This document shows, one piece after another, positions 1 through 7,833 of a stretch of DNA of 37,816 nt. The first letter of the stretch is position 1, and each line of letters starts with the position of its first letter. The notes under the pieces are model-generated. The model made no database searches. It was not told the origin of the DNA and was given only the letters and a program-made list of their open reading frames with translations. Origin of the DNA: HGM13006 sp964514175 (GTDB taxonomy: Bacteria; Bacillota; Clostridia; Oscillospirales; Oscillospiraceae); the NCBI GenBank assembly GCA_964514175.1, contig CAZEPQ010000004.1, positions 1-37,816 on the forward strand, read 5' to 3'. A program made the translations under genes and the position numbers.

Positions 1-27
1 GGCTCTCTGAATCTTGTACTGTGCCAT
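1..27 (-). CDS. N-terminal 9 codons of an unidentified gene (partial)
   Basis: An ATG on the minus strand at 27 opens a frame that runs off the left edge and reads MAQYKIQRA. A good ribosome site (GAAAGGAAG) lies a few bases upstream of it. Nine residues are too few to name a family. It follows the SpoIIQ-like gene in the same direction, but the terminator at 211-244 separates the two, so it is probably a separate transcription unit. Confidence 0.5.
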
Positions 28-210
28 AAAAATAACTTCCTTTCAAAAGTATTATTACGTTGCGAAGCGTACTTCGTACCCTATTAGTTTAGCACACCAC
101 ACCCAAAAGTGCAATAGTTTCGGCTGTGCTTCGTATGAAAAAATGTTTCTTTTGACGAGAAAATCCGTATTTATTTGCATGAATGCAGTTCATTCCTGTA
201 TCCGATATAT

Positions 211-244
211 AAAAACAAAGCTGCCCCGGGCGGAACAGCTTTGT
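211..244 (-). terminator. Intrinsic terminator of the SpoIIQ-like gene
   Basis: Read on the minus strand, a perfect 9-bp stem (ACAAAGCTG with CAGCTTTGT, 236-244 and 215-223) closes a G+C-rich loop and runs into TTTT. It begins about 10 bases after the stop codon of the M23 gene. Confidence 0.85.
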
Positions 245-253
245 CCAGATTTA

Positions 254-943
254 TTACGGAAGATAGGAAAGAGGGTCTGCGGATACGCCGCTGCGGAACA
301 CCTCAAAGTGCAGATGATCCGCCTGGGCAGTCTCCAAAAGGGCCGTATTTCCAACCTGGCCCACTACGTCACCGGCGGAGACTGTGTCTCCCACCACCAC
401 AGAGGGGATCTCGGTCAGGTTGGCGTAGAGGGTGGAAACATCGCCCTGATGGCTCACCACCACCACAGAGCCCAGATAATCGTCCTCATAGACGGCGGTG
501 ACGGTGCCATCCTGGACCGCATACACCAGATCGCCCTGGGCGGCGGCAATGTCCAGTCCCTCATGGGTCCGCCAGTCTGCCATGGTCTCAGACCAGGTCA
601 GAGTGTCCTGACTAAAGGTGGCAACCACTTCCCCCTCCAGGGGCCACATGACAGCCGCCACCGGCTCCGTTTCCGCCATGGTCTCTTCATAGCTGTCGCC
701 CATTTCCTCTGTCTCCGTGGCTGCACTTTCCTGTGCGGGAGACTGAGAAGGGGTGGTCTCAGTCTCCCCTTCCGCAGACGCCGAGGGCATACTCGACACC
801 ACTGCGGAGGTCTCCACCGCAGAATCCTGGGCGGTTCTTACAAATACATAGCCTGAAATACCGACTGCTGCAATGCAGGCGATCAGGGCTATGTAGTAGC
901 CCTTGCCGGCAAAGCGTTTCTTTTTGTTGTTTTCGTTTTGCAT
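254..943 (-). CDS. M23 (LytM) peptidase-domain membrane protein, SpoIIQ-like
   Basis: A 229-residue protein with a short basic N-terminus, one membrane segment (about residues 17-36), a Ser/Thr/Glu-rich linker (about 40-95) and a C-terminal LytM domain from about 99. The zinc-site residues of active M23 enzymes are visible: H127 and D131 in RTHEGLD, and H210/H212 in DHLHFEV. Size and order match SpoIIQ, the forespore protein that forms the engulfment channel with SpoIIIAH. Clostridial SpoIIQ proteins keep the metal site that the Bacillus subtilis protein has lost, so intact ligands fit. A general cell-wall endopeptidase of the M23 family is the alternative. The start is supported by GGAGGT seven bases upstream, and a terminator follows the stop. 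I saw no convincing sporulation-sigma promoter by eye. Confidence 0.8.
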   Translation of the reverse strand: MQNENNKKKRFAGKGYYIALIACIAAVGISGYVFVRTAQDSAVETSAVVSSMPSASAEGETETTPSQSPAQESAATETEEMGDSYEETMAETEPVAAVMWPLEGEVVATFSQDTLTWSETMADWRTHEGLDIAAAQGDLVYAVQDGTVTAVYEDDYLGSVVVVSHQGDVSTLYANLTEIPSVVVGDTVSAGDVVGQVGNTALLETAQADHLHFEVFRSGVSADPLSYLP

Positions 944-1057
944 TATTTTGCACCTCCGAGGCTATTGTGGACGGGTTGCTGGAAGAATATACATGTTGTG
1001 TAAAATATTTTTTGGTCCTCTTCCCCTTGTACTTCTCTAACTTTTTTCAAAAAACCA

Positions 1058-1085
1058 TTGCAATTCCCAAACAGCGTGCTATAAT
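1058..1085 (+). promoter_or_regulatory. Sigma-A promoter of the aromatic amino acid operon
   Basis: TTGCAA at 1058-1063 and TATAAT at 1080-1085 are 16 bases apart. Transcription would start near 1092 and give a leader of about 230 nt before aroF. It is the only strong promoter I see in front of the eight-gene operon. Confidence 0.75.
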
Positions 1086-1120
1086 AAAGGCACACTAACG
1101 CTTTATTACATTAAATTCGA

Positions 1121-1241
1121 GGTATGCCATGAACACCCTGTCTACCAGACTCAATCGATTTAACGGCTACTTTACCTGCGCCTTTTTTGGCGCGGGCATT
1201 TGTCATGGTTGATTGAGTCATAACTTCCAGGGTAGCATACC
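1121..1241 (+). promoter_or_regulatory. Nested fold-back RNA in the aro leader
   Basis: Four nested helices can form in the leader transcript: GGTATGC 1121-1127 with 1235-1241 (7 bp), ACCCTG 1135-1140 with 1228-1233 (6 bp), GACTCAATC 1148-1156 with 1211-1219 (9 bp), and CCTGCGCC 1175-1182 with GGCGCGGG 1189-1196 (8 bp, one wobble). The last hairpin has a TTTTTT loop that is the tandem Phe codon pair of the leader peptide. The segment 1228-1236 (CAGGGTAGC) can alternatively pair with GCTCCTG 1248-1254, the 5' arm of the terminator, which would form an antiterminator of 7 bp with a 2-nt bulge. Confidence 0.65.
1129..1212 (+). CDS. Phe/Tyr-rich leader peptide (27 aa) of the aro operon
   Basis: An ATG at 1129 with GAGG six bases upstream opens a 27-codon frame that stops at TGA 1210-1212. 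Residues 11-20 read FNGYFTCAFF, so four of ten are Phe and one is Tyr, with two tandem TTT codons at 1183-1188. The frame sits between the operon promoter and an intrinsic terminator just before aroF, where an attenuation leader peptide belongs. By analogy with known leader peptides such as pheL, ribosome stalling when charged Phe- or Tyr-tRNA is scarce would decide whether transcription continues. The pathway downstream makes Phe directly and the Tyr precursor, which fits. It is short and unlikely to be called by gene finders. Translation itself is inferred. Confidence 0.7.
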   Translation: MNTLSTRLNRFNGYFTCAFFGAGICHG

Positions 1242-1246
1242 ATTTC

Positions 1247-1286
1247 CGCTCCTGCTGAACGTGTGATTCAGTCAGGGGCGTTTTTT
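1247..1286 (+). terminator. Attenuator terminator upstream of aroF
   Basis: A 13-bp stem with one bulged T and one wobble (1247-1259 with 1267-1280) closes a 7-nt loop and is followed directly by TTTTTT at 1281-1286. It ends 38 nt before the aroF start and there is no complete gene of ordinary size between it and the promoter. It must therefore act as a conditional terminator in the leader if the operon is to be expressed. Confidence 0.8.
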
Positions 1287-1324
1287 GTGCCCCAAATAGA
1301 ATAAAAAGCAAAGGAGAAACTGCT

Positions 1325-2338
1325 ATGGTCATAATTATGAAACCCGGTACAACCAAGGAACGCATCGACGCACTTGCCCACGAGTTGGAGGTCAAGGGCC
1401 TCAAGGTCGGCATTACCAACGGCGTAGGCTGCTCCATTCTTGGTCTGGTGGGCGATACCACCACCCTGGATGCCGATGATCTGATGCTCCACGAGGGCGT
1501 GGAACGTGTTATGCGTGTCCAGGAGCCCTACAAGAAAGCCAACAGAAAGTTCCATCCCGATGACACCGTAATTCAGATCGGCGGGGCCAAAATAGGCGGC
1601 GGCAACTTCACCGTAATCGCCGGTCCCTGCTCTGTGGAAAGCGAAGAGCAGATGAAATCCGTGGCCATGGACGTAAAGGCCTCCGGCGCAAAGCTGCTCC
1701 GGGGCGGCGCATTCAAGCCCAGAACCTCCCCCTACTCCTTCCAGGGCATGGGCGTGCAGGGTCTGGAGCTGCTACTAAAGGCTAGAAAGGCCTCCGGCCT
1801 CCCCATTGTCACCGAGATTATGAGCCCCCGGTACTGCGAGATCTTTGAGAACACCGTAGATCTGGTGCAGATCGGCGCCAGAAACATGCAGAATTTCGAC
1901 CTTCTGAAGGAGGTCGGCAAAATGTCCAAGCCCGTACTGCTCAAACGTGGCCTTGCCAACACCTATGAGGAGTGGATCATGTCCGCCGAGTACATTATGT
2001 CCGAGGGCAATGAGAACGTCATCCTCTGCGAGCGGGGCATCCGCACCTTTGAAACCTACACCAGAAACACTCTGGATGTGTCCGCCATTCCTTCTCTCCG
2101 TCGCATGACCCACCTGCCCATCATCGTGGATCCCAGCCACTCCGGCGGTGCAGCCTGGCTGGTGGAGCCTCTGACCCTGGCAGCCATTGCCGCCGGTGCT
2201 GACGGCATCATTGTGGAAGTCCACAACGATCCTCCCAAGGCCCTTTGCGACGGCAAGCAGAGCCTGACCCCCGGTCAGTTTGACGACCTGATGCAGAAGT
2301 CCATCGCTCTGGCCCAGTTCATGGGTAAGACCGTATGA
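1325..2338 (+). CDS. aroF: 3-deoxy-7-phosphoheptulonate (DAHP) synthase, type I-beta
   Basis: Condenses phosphoenolpyruvate and erythrose-4-phosphate to DAHP, the first shikimate pathway step. The 337-residue length and layout match the Thermotoga-type enzyme: an N-terminal ferredoxin-like regulatory domain (about 1-70), then the TIM barrel. Visible active-site elements are C102 in AGPCSVES (metal ligand), KPR at 131-133, H272 in DPSHS, E298 in VEVH and D309. In this subfamily the N-terminal domain usually mediates feedback inhibition by Tyr or Phe. AGGAG lies upstream of the ATG. It is the first large gene of the operon, preceded by a leader peptide and terminator, and its stop overlaps the aroB start (ATGA). 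Confidence 0.96.
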   Translation: MVIIMKPGTTKERIDALAHELEVKGLKVGITNGVGCSILGLVGDTTTLDADDLMLHEGVERVMRVQEPYKKANRKFHPDDTVIQIGGAKIGGGNFTVIAGPCSVESEEQMKSVAMDVKASGAKLLRGGAFKPRTSPYSFQGMGVQGLELLLKARKASGLPIVTEIMSPRYCEIFENTVDLVQIGARNMQNFDLLKEVGKMSKPVLLKRGLANTYEEWIMSAEYIMSEGNENVILCERGIRTFETYTRNTLDVSAIPSLRRMTHLPIIVDPSHSGGAAWLVEPLTLAAIAAGADGIIVEVHNDPPKALCDGKQSLTPGQFDDLMQKSIALAQFMGKTV

Positions 2339-3408
2339 GTACCCTGCGGGTCAATATTCCCGGACGGGAATACGACATCATATGTGAAAGGGGCATCCTG
2401 GATCAGGCTGGACAGCTCCTTCGGCCCATCCTAAAGGGCAACTTAGCCGCCATCATAACCGATTCCAACGTGGAGCCCCTTTATGCCCAGCGGCTTGCAA
2501 AATCCCTGATGCATCAGAATTTCAAGGTGGCTGTTCTGGAAATCCCCGCAGGGGAAAAGAGTAAGTGCCCCCAAGTCTTGACGGAAATTTGGGAACAGCT
2601 CATGGATGTGGGTCTGACCCGCTCCGATGCCGTGATCGCCCTGGGCGGCGGCGTGGTGGGAGATCTGGCAGGTTTTGCTGCCGCCACCATCCTTCGGGGC
2701 GTGGATTTTGTCCAAGTGCCCACCACATTGCTCTCCCAGGTGGATTCCTCTGTAGGGGGCAAAGTAGCCGTGGATCTGGAGGCCGGAAAGAATCTGGCAG
2801 GCACCTTCTATCAGCCCAAAATGGTCATCATGGATCCGGATTGCCTCTCCACCCTGCCGGACCGCGTCTTTTCCGACGGCATGGCTGAGGTCATTAAATA
2901 CGGCTGCATCTGGGACAAGGCTCTGTTCGACAAGATTTCCGCTCTGGGCAGCCGCAAGGCTATCATGGAGCACATGGAAGAGATCCTGCTCGCCTGCTGC
3001 GATATCAAGCGTCAGGTGGTGGAGCAGGACGAACTGGACACCGGCCTTCGGATAATCCTGAATTTCGGCCACACCGTGGGCCATGTCTACGAAAAGGCCT
3101 ACAACTATGAAACCTACACCCACGGCGAGGCCGTGGCTGCCGGTATGGTAGCCGCCGCAAGGCTGGGTATCCGTCTGGGCGTCACCCCGGCGGGCACTGA
3201 TGCCGCCATCGCCCGTGTTTTAGAGAAATTCTCCCTGCCCACCACCATCCCCGCTTCTCAGCAGGATTACCTCAGTACCCTGGTGAAGGATAAAAAGAGC
3301 CAGGGCAGCGACATCAGCCTGGTGGTACTTCCCCAATTGGGCGAGGCAGGCGCAGTAAAAATGCCCCAGGCACGGGTCCTGGAGCTGATAAAGGAACTGA
3401 ACTTATGA
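2335..3408 (+). CDS. aroB: 3-dehydroquinate synthase
   Basis: Converts DAHP to 3-dehydroquinate using NAD+ and a divalent metal. The 357-residue protein shows the NAD-binding run GGGVVGDLAGF (about 104-114), the phosphate-binding stretch around VDSSVGGK (136-143), and metal-ligand candidates E185 in AEVIKYG, H246/H250 in FGHTVGH and H263 in HGEAVAAGM. Length is normal for the family. It is translationally coupled at both ends: a 4-base ATGA overlap with aroF upstream and another with aroA downstream. Expression should follow the leader attenuator. Confidence 0.97.
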   Translation: MSTLRVNIPGREYDIICERGILDQAGQLLRPILKGNLAAIITDSNVEPLYAQRLAKSLMHQNFKVAVLEIPAGEKSKCPQVLTEIWEQLMDVGLTRSDAVIALGGGVVGDLAGFAAATILRGVDFVQVPTTLLSQVDSSVGGKVAVDLEAGKNLAGTFYQPKMVIMDPDCLSTLPDRVFSDGMAEVIKYGCIWDKALFDKISALGSRKAIMEHMEEILLACCDIKRQVVEQDELDTGLRIILNFGHTVGHVYEKAYNYETYTHGEAVAAGMVAAARLGIRLGVTPAGTDAAIARVLEKFSLPTTIPASQQDYLSTLVKDKKSQGSDISLVVLPQLGEAGAVKMPQARVLELIKELNL

Positions 3409-4628
3409 ACATAACCATTACCCCGAAGCTGCTATCCGGTGTGATCCGGCCTCCGGCCTCCAAAAGCCAGGCCCATCGGCTCATCATCGCCGCCGCTCTG
3501 GCAGAGGGCACCAGTATCATTTCCCATGTAAATAACAGCCAGGATATCACCGCCACCCTCCGCTGCATGGAGGCACTGGGGGCAAAAGCCCGGTGGCTGG
3601 ACGACACCACGGTTTCCGTCACAGGCATTTCCGAAAGGCAGTCCGCTCCCCGGGGTGAAATGGACTGTGGGGAATCCGGCTCCACCCTGCGTTTCCTCAT
3701 TCCCGTGGCACTGGCTGCAGCAGGAAGCGGCACTTTCCGGGGCCATGGACGGCTTATGGAACGGCCTCAGGAGCCATATTTCGAGATTTTCCGCGAAAAG
3801 GGCATCTCCTGGGAGAAGGGTGACGGCACCCTGACGGTCTCCGGCACCCTGACCCCCGGCACCTACACCCTGCCCGGAGATGTTTCCAGCCAGTTTATCA
3901 CCGGCCTGCTCTACGCTCTGCCTCTGCTGGATGGAGACAGCGATATTCGCCTCACCACCGCTCTGGAGTCCTCCGGCTACATCGACATGACCATTCAGGC
4001 ACTTTCCCACTTCGGCGTCACTGCATCCAGAACGGAAGCCGGCTGGCATGTGCCGGGACATCAGAAATACATCGCTGCCGATGAAGCCGTGGAAGCGGAT
4101 TTTTCCCAGTCCGGCTTCTTCTACGCCATGGCGGGCATGGGAAATAACCTGGAGATCACCGGCATGAACCCCAACAGCGCCCAGGGCGACCGAATCATCC
4201 TTTCCTATATGGAAAAGCTGAACGGTCCCGGCGAAGTGGTGCTGGATGTGCGGGAATGCCCCGATCTGGTGCCTCCCCTGGCCGCAAGAGCCGCTCTTCG
4301 GGCCGGCGAGATCACCCGTATCATAAATGCCGGGCGGCTCCGCATCAAGGAGAGCGATCGACTGGCCTCTGTGACCCAGGTGCTCAATGCCCTGGGCGCG
4401 GAAATTCAGGAGCATCCCGATTCCCTCACCATCCACGGCAAGGCCGCCCTCTCCGGCGGCGTCACAGTGGATAGTTGGAACGACCACCGCATTGCCATGA
4501 TGGCAGCAGCGGCAGCCACAAAGTGCGAAAAGCCCATTACCATTACCGGCGCCGAAAGCGTCCGAAAATCCTACCCCGCCTTCTGGCAGGATTACGGAAA
4601 GCTGGGTGGCCTGATTTCGGAGGTTTGA
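3405..4628 (+). CDS. aroA: 3-phosphoshikimate 1-carboxyvinyltransferase (EPSP synthase)
   Basis: Transfers enolpyruvyl from PEP to shikimate-3-phosphate. Key motifs of the two-domain fold are present in 407 residues: SKSQAHR at 19-25 (shikimate-3-phosphate/PEP lysine), GESGSTLRF at 89-97, RPQEPY at 120-125, PDLVP at 286-290 (catalytic Asp), RIKESDRL at 313-320 and NDHRIAM at 359-365. The PEP-loop motif reads GESGST, not the GNAGTA of the enterobacterial and plant class. This lies at the site that affects inhibitor sensitivity, but sensitivity cannot be judged from sequence alone. The start overlaps the aroB stop by four bases, and aroC starts one base after the stop. Confidence 0.96.
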   Translation: MNITITPKLLSGVIRPPASKSQAHRLIIAAALAEGTSIISHVNNSQDITATLRCMEALGAKARWLDDTTVSVTGISERQSAPRGEMDCGESGSTLRFLIPVALAAAGSGTFRGHGRLMERPQEPYFEIFREKGISWEKGDGTLTVSGTLTPGTYTLPGDVSSQFITGLLYALPLLDGDSDIRLTTALESSGYIDMTIQALSHFGVTASRTEAGWHVPGHQKYIAADEAVEADFSQSGFFYAMAGMGNNLEITGMNPNSAQGDRIILSYMEKLNGPGEVVLDVRECPDLVPPLAARAALRAGEITRIINAGRLRIKESDRLASVTQVLNALGAEIQEHPDSLTIHGKAALSGGVTVDSWNDHRIAMMAAAAATKCEKPITITGAESVRKSYPAFWQDYGKLGGLISEV

Positions 4629-4629
4629 C

Positions 4630-5685
4630 ATGAAGCATACGATTTTTGGCGAAAGCCACGGCCCCGCCATTGGTGTGGTGCTGGAGGATGTGCCCTCCGG
4701 TATTGAGATCGACGAAGGGTTTATCGCTTCGGAGCTTGCCCGTCGGGCCACAGGTAAAAACGCCCTGTCCACCGCCCGCAAGGAAAAGGATCAGGTAGAA
4801 TTTCTCTCCGGCATCTTTGAAGGCAAAACCACCGGCACACCCCTTTGTATGATGATCCGCAACGGAGATCAGCATTCCAAGGATTACACCGCCATTCGCT
4901 ATTTGGCCCGGCCCGGTCATGCGGACCTGACAGGCTTCACCCGGTATCAGGGCTGTAACGATTATCGGGGCGGCGGTCATTTTTCCGGACGGCTCACGGC
5001 CCCTCTAGTGGCAGCGGGTGCCGTGGCAAAGCTGATTCTCCGACAGAAGAACGTCACGGCAGCAGCCCACATTGCCGCCATCGGCGGGATCTCCGATGAC
5101 GGTATAGATTATGCAAACCCGGATATGAATGCGCTGACCCTCTGCGGACGAAAGCCTTTCCCCACCCTGTCCGACGAAAAGGGACAGGAAATGCAGGCTC
5201 TGATCCTGTCCTGCCGGGAGCAGATGGATTCCATCGGCGGGATCATCGAATGCGCCGTCACCGGCGTTCCCATGGGGCTGGGCGCCCCGGACTTTGACCG
5301 AAACGCCGAGACCCTTTTTGCCCGTCAGCTCTTCGCCATCCCCGCCATCAAGGGTCTGGAATTTGGCGACGGCTTTGGCCTTGCCGCCATGCGTGGAAGT
5401 CAGGCCAACGACCTCTGGACCACCAAGGGCAGCACCCCCGTCACCGAAACCAACCACAACGGCGGCATTCTGGGGGGCATCACCAGCGGTATGCCCATCA
5501 TCTTCCGGGTGGCGGTAAAGCCCACCCCCTCCATTGCCCAAAAGCAGCACACCATTGATATGCGTACCGGCGAGGAGCGGGATATTGAAATTATGGGCCG
5601 CCATGACCCCTGTATCGTCCATCGTGCCGTACCTGTGGTGGAAGCCGCCGCGTCATTGGCTGTTTTAGAGTTGATGGGGCTGTGA
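4630..5685 (+). CDS. aroC: Chorismate synthase
   Basis: Forms chorismate from EPSP with reduced FMN as cofactor. The 351-residue protein starts immediately at the first family motif (FGESHG at residues 6-11), so it lacks the roughly ten residues that usually precede it. The flavin/substrate motifs DYRGGGHFSGR, GGILGGITSGMPI and RHDPCIVHRAVPVVEA are all clear. The ATG follows the aroA stop by one base. A 43-base gap then separates it from pheA, the widest gap in the operon, but I see no terminator there. Confidence 0.96.
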   Translation: MKHTIFGESHGPAIGVVLEDVPSGIEIDEGFIASELARRATGKNALSTARKEKDQVEFLSGIFEGKTTGTPLCMMIRNGDQHSKDYTAIRYLARPGHADLTGFTRYQGCNDYRGGGHFSGRLTAPLVAAGAVAKLILRQKNVTAAAHIAAIGGISDDGIDYANPDMNALTLCGRKPFPTLSDEKGQEMQALILSCREQMDSIGGIIECAVTGVPMGLGAPDFDRNAETLFARQLFAIPAIKGLEFGDGFGLAAMRGSQANDLWTTKGSTPVTETNHNGGILGGITSGMPIIFRVAVKPTPSIAQKQHTIDMRTGEERDIEIMGRHDPCIVHRAVPVVEAAASLAVLELMGL

Positions 5686-5728
5686 TCCGCAGCACCGAAT
5701 CCTGAAATCCAAGGAAGAAGGAAGTATT

Positions 5729-6886
5729 ATGAGTGAACTTGACTATTTGCGTCAGTCCATCGACGAAATAGATAAGGAGATCGTCTCTCTTTTTGAAAAA
5801 CGCATGGCCGTGACCCAAAAGGTGGGCGAGTATAAGCAATCCATCGGTATGCCGGTGCTGGACCGGAGCCGGGAAAAGCAGGTTCTGGCAGGCAAAGCCG
5901 CTCTGGTTCAGGACGGCAAGATGAAAACCGGCGTTACCCTGCTCTATGAGACCATCATGGGAATTTCCCGGCGGCAGCAGCGTGAGATCGTTCGGGAAGG
6001 AGCGGAGGAACCCAACTATGCCCGGTTCAAAACCGCCTTTGATGCCCGCAGAACCCCTGTGGAAAATCCCCGGATCATCTTCCAGGGAGAACCCGGCGCC
6101 TACTCGGAACAAGCCGCCCGGAGCTTCTTCGGCAAGAAAGCCAACATCCACGGCGTACTCCAGTTTGAAAACGTTTTTATCGCCCTGAAGGAGGGCTGGG
6201 CCGATTATGGCGTGGTGCCCATTGAGAACAATTCCACCGGGGCCATCCGTCAGGTCTACGATCTGCTCTCCCAGTACGAGTGCTATGTGGTGGGCGAAAC
6301 CACCGTCCGGGTTGAGCACTGTCTCATGGCACCGGAAGGAGCCACCATAGACACCATTAAAAATGTCTACAGCCACGAGCAGGGCCTGTTCCAGTCGGAG
6401 CAGTTTTTAAAGGAGCACCCCTCCTGGCAGCAGACTCCCATGAGTGACACCGCCGGCAGCGCCAAATATGTGGCGGAGACCGGGGACATCACCAAGGCCG
6501 CCATCTGCTCCGAACGAGCCGCAGAGATCTACGGTCTGAAAATTCTGAAGCGGGCCGTCAACTACAGCTCCATCAATACCACCCGCTTTGTGGTGGTCTC
6601 TCCCCGGATGGAGCTGCGGGAAGGGGCCGACAAGATCAGCACCATCGTCACCACTGCCCATGAATCCGGCTGTCTCCACGAGATCCTCACCATTTTTGCC
6701 GTCAACGGTCTGAACATGGTAAAGCTGGAGTCCCGCCCCATGCCGGGCAAGAGCTGGGAATACATGTTCTTCCTGGAGTTTACCGGCTCCCTGGCAGCCC
6801 CGAAGATGGACGGCGTGCTCCACGAGATCGCCCAGACTGCGGCAGATTTCCGTGTGCTGGGCAACTTCAAGAGCAACCTGGAGTAA
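5729..6886 (+). CDS. pheA: Bifunctional chorismate mutase / prephenate dehydratase (P-protein)
   Basis: Turns chorismate into prephenate and then phenylpyruvate, committing the pathway to phenylalanine. Three domains are visible in 385 residues: an AroQ-type chorismate mutase helix bundle (about 1-90), prephenate dehydratase (about 114-290) with GEPGAYSEQAA, PIENNSTGA and the catalytic TTRF at 284-287, and a C-terminal ACT domain (about 303-385). The ACT domain keeps the Phe-binding ESRP motif (334-337), while the usual GAL motif reads as SGCL. Feedback inhibition by Phe is therefore likely. No tyrA lies in the operon, so tyrosine synthesis must be completed elsewhere. GGAAG precedes the ATG. 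Confidence 0.96.
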   Translation: MSELDYLRQSIDEIDKEIVSLFEKRMAVTQKVGEYKQSIGMPVLDRSREKQVLAGKAALVQDGKMKTGVTLLYETIMGISRRQQREIVREGAEEPNYARFKTAFDARRTPVENPRIIFQGEPGAYSEQAARSFFGKKANIHGVLQFENVFIALKEGWADYGVVPIENNSTGAIRQVYDLLSQYECYVVGETTVRVEHCLMAPEGATIDTIKNVYSHEQGLFQSEQFLKEHPSWQQTPMSDTAGSAKYVAETGDITKAAICSERAAEIYGLKILKRAVNYSSINTTRFVVVSPRMELREGADKISTIVTTAHESGCLHEILTIFAVNGLNMVKLESRPMPGKSWEYMFFLEFTGSLAAPKMDGVLHEIAQTAADFRVLGNFKSNLE

Positions 6887-6892
6887 GTACCT

Positions 6893-7393
6893 ATGAAAAA
6901 TATTATTTTGACCGGCATGATGGGCAGCGGAAAAACCACCATTGCAGCCCTTCTGGGCAAAAAGCTCCGCCGTCAGGTCATCGACACCGACGACCTTGTG
7001 GTGGAGCTGGGCGGAATGAGCATTGCGGAAATGTTCTCTGTCCACGGCGAGAAATTTATGCGCAGACTGGAAACCGAAAGCTGCAAGCTGCTGTCGGAAA
7101 AGACCGATCTGATCATTGCCACCGGCGGTGGCCTGCCCATGGGGGAAGAAAACCGGGCCTATCTTCGAGAAAGCGGCATCGTTGTATTTTTAAATCGGGA
7201 CCCGGGCGTTACCTACGACACCATGGACCGCACAGGCCGACCTCTGGCCCAGCAGGGCCGTGAGGCCTTTGTACAGCGGTTCCTGGATCGGGAGCCCATC
7301 TATCGGGAATTTTCCCACGTTGTCATCAATGACTTTTCCTGCCCCGAAAACACGGTGGCAGAGATTTTGGAAAAATTGGAGGCCGAACTATGA
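6893..7393 (+). CDS. aroK: Shikimate kinase
   Basis: Phosphorylates shikimate at the 3-hydroxyl with ATP. This compact 166-residue P-loop kinase has Walker A GMMGSGKT at 8-15, substrate-binding acidic residues in DTDD (31-34), the arginine pair in FMRRLE (near 57-58), the glycine loop TGGG (77-80) and the lid sequence RTGRPL (near 113-118). It starts six bases after the pheA stop, and its own stop overlaps the aroQ start as ATGA. The symbols aroK and aroL cannot be told apart here. Confidence 0.95.
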   Translation: MKNIILTGMMGSGKTTIAALLGKKLRRQVIDTDDLVVELGGMSIAEMFSVHGEKFMRRLETESCKLLSEKTDLIIATGGGLPMGEENRAYLRESGIVVFLNRDPGVTYDTMDRTGRPLAQQGREAFVQRFLDREPIYREFSHVVINDFSCPENTVAEILEKLEAEL

Positions 7394-7833
7394 AGTTTTT
7401 AGTTATCAACGGGCCTAATCTGAACCTTTTGGGCATCCGTGAGCCCGGCATCTACGGAAAGAGCGGCTACGACGCTCTGGTGGACCGTATCAAGGAATCC
7501 GCCGCCAATATGCATGTGGAGGTAGACTGCTTCCAGTCCAACCACGAGGGCGCCATCATCGACCATATCCATGGAGCCATGGGTGTCTATGACGGCATCA
7601 TTATGAATCCCGGTGCCCTGACCCATTACAGCTATGCCATTCTAGACGCTCTGAAAGCTGTGGAGATTCCCACGGTGGAGGTCCACATTTCCAATATCCA
7701 CAAGCGTGAGGAATTCCGCCACAAGTCCGTCACCGCCGCAGGCTGCGACGGTCAGATCTGCGGTCTGGGCCAGTTCGGCTACATTGCCGCCATGGGTTAC
7801 CTCATCGACAAGCTGAGCGGCCATGAGAATTGA
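7390..7833 (+). CDS. aroQ: 3-dehydroquinate dehydratase, type II
   Basis: Dehydrates 3-dehydroquinate to 3-dehydroshikimate. The 147-residue size and motifs are those of the dodecameric type II enzyme, not the Schiff-base type I: NGPNLNLLGIREPGIYG with catalytic R17 and Y22, FQSNHEGAIIDHIH, MNPGALTHYS (N73) and VEVHISN with H99. It is coupled to aroK by an ATGA overlap and overlaps aroE by 11 bases. Confidence 0.96.
   Translation: MKFLVINGPNLNLLGIREPGIYGKSGYDALVDRIKESAANMHVEVDCFQSNHEGAIIDHIHGAMGVYDGIIMNPGALTHYSYAILDALKAVEIPTVEVHISNIHKREEFRHKSVTAAGCDGQICGLGQFGYIAAMGYLIDKLSGHEN

Noticed and set aside
1091..1324. T-box riboswitch in the aro leader
   Set aside because: No GGGTGG-ACC antiterminator motif or specifier-loop layout is visible; a translated Phe/Tyr-rich frame with a terminator explains the leader better.
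3432..4781. 449-codon minus-strand frame opposite aroA
   Set aside because: aroA motifs on the plus strand are complete; the antisense frame is a composition shadow.
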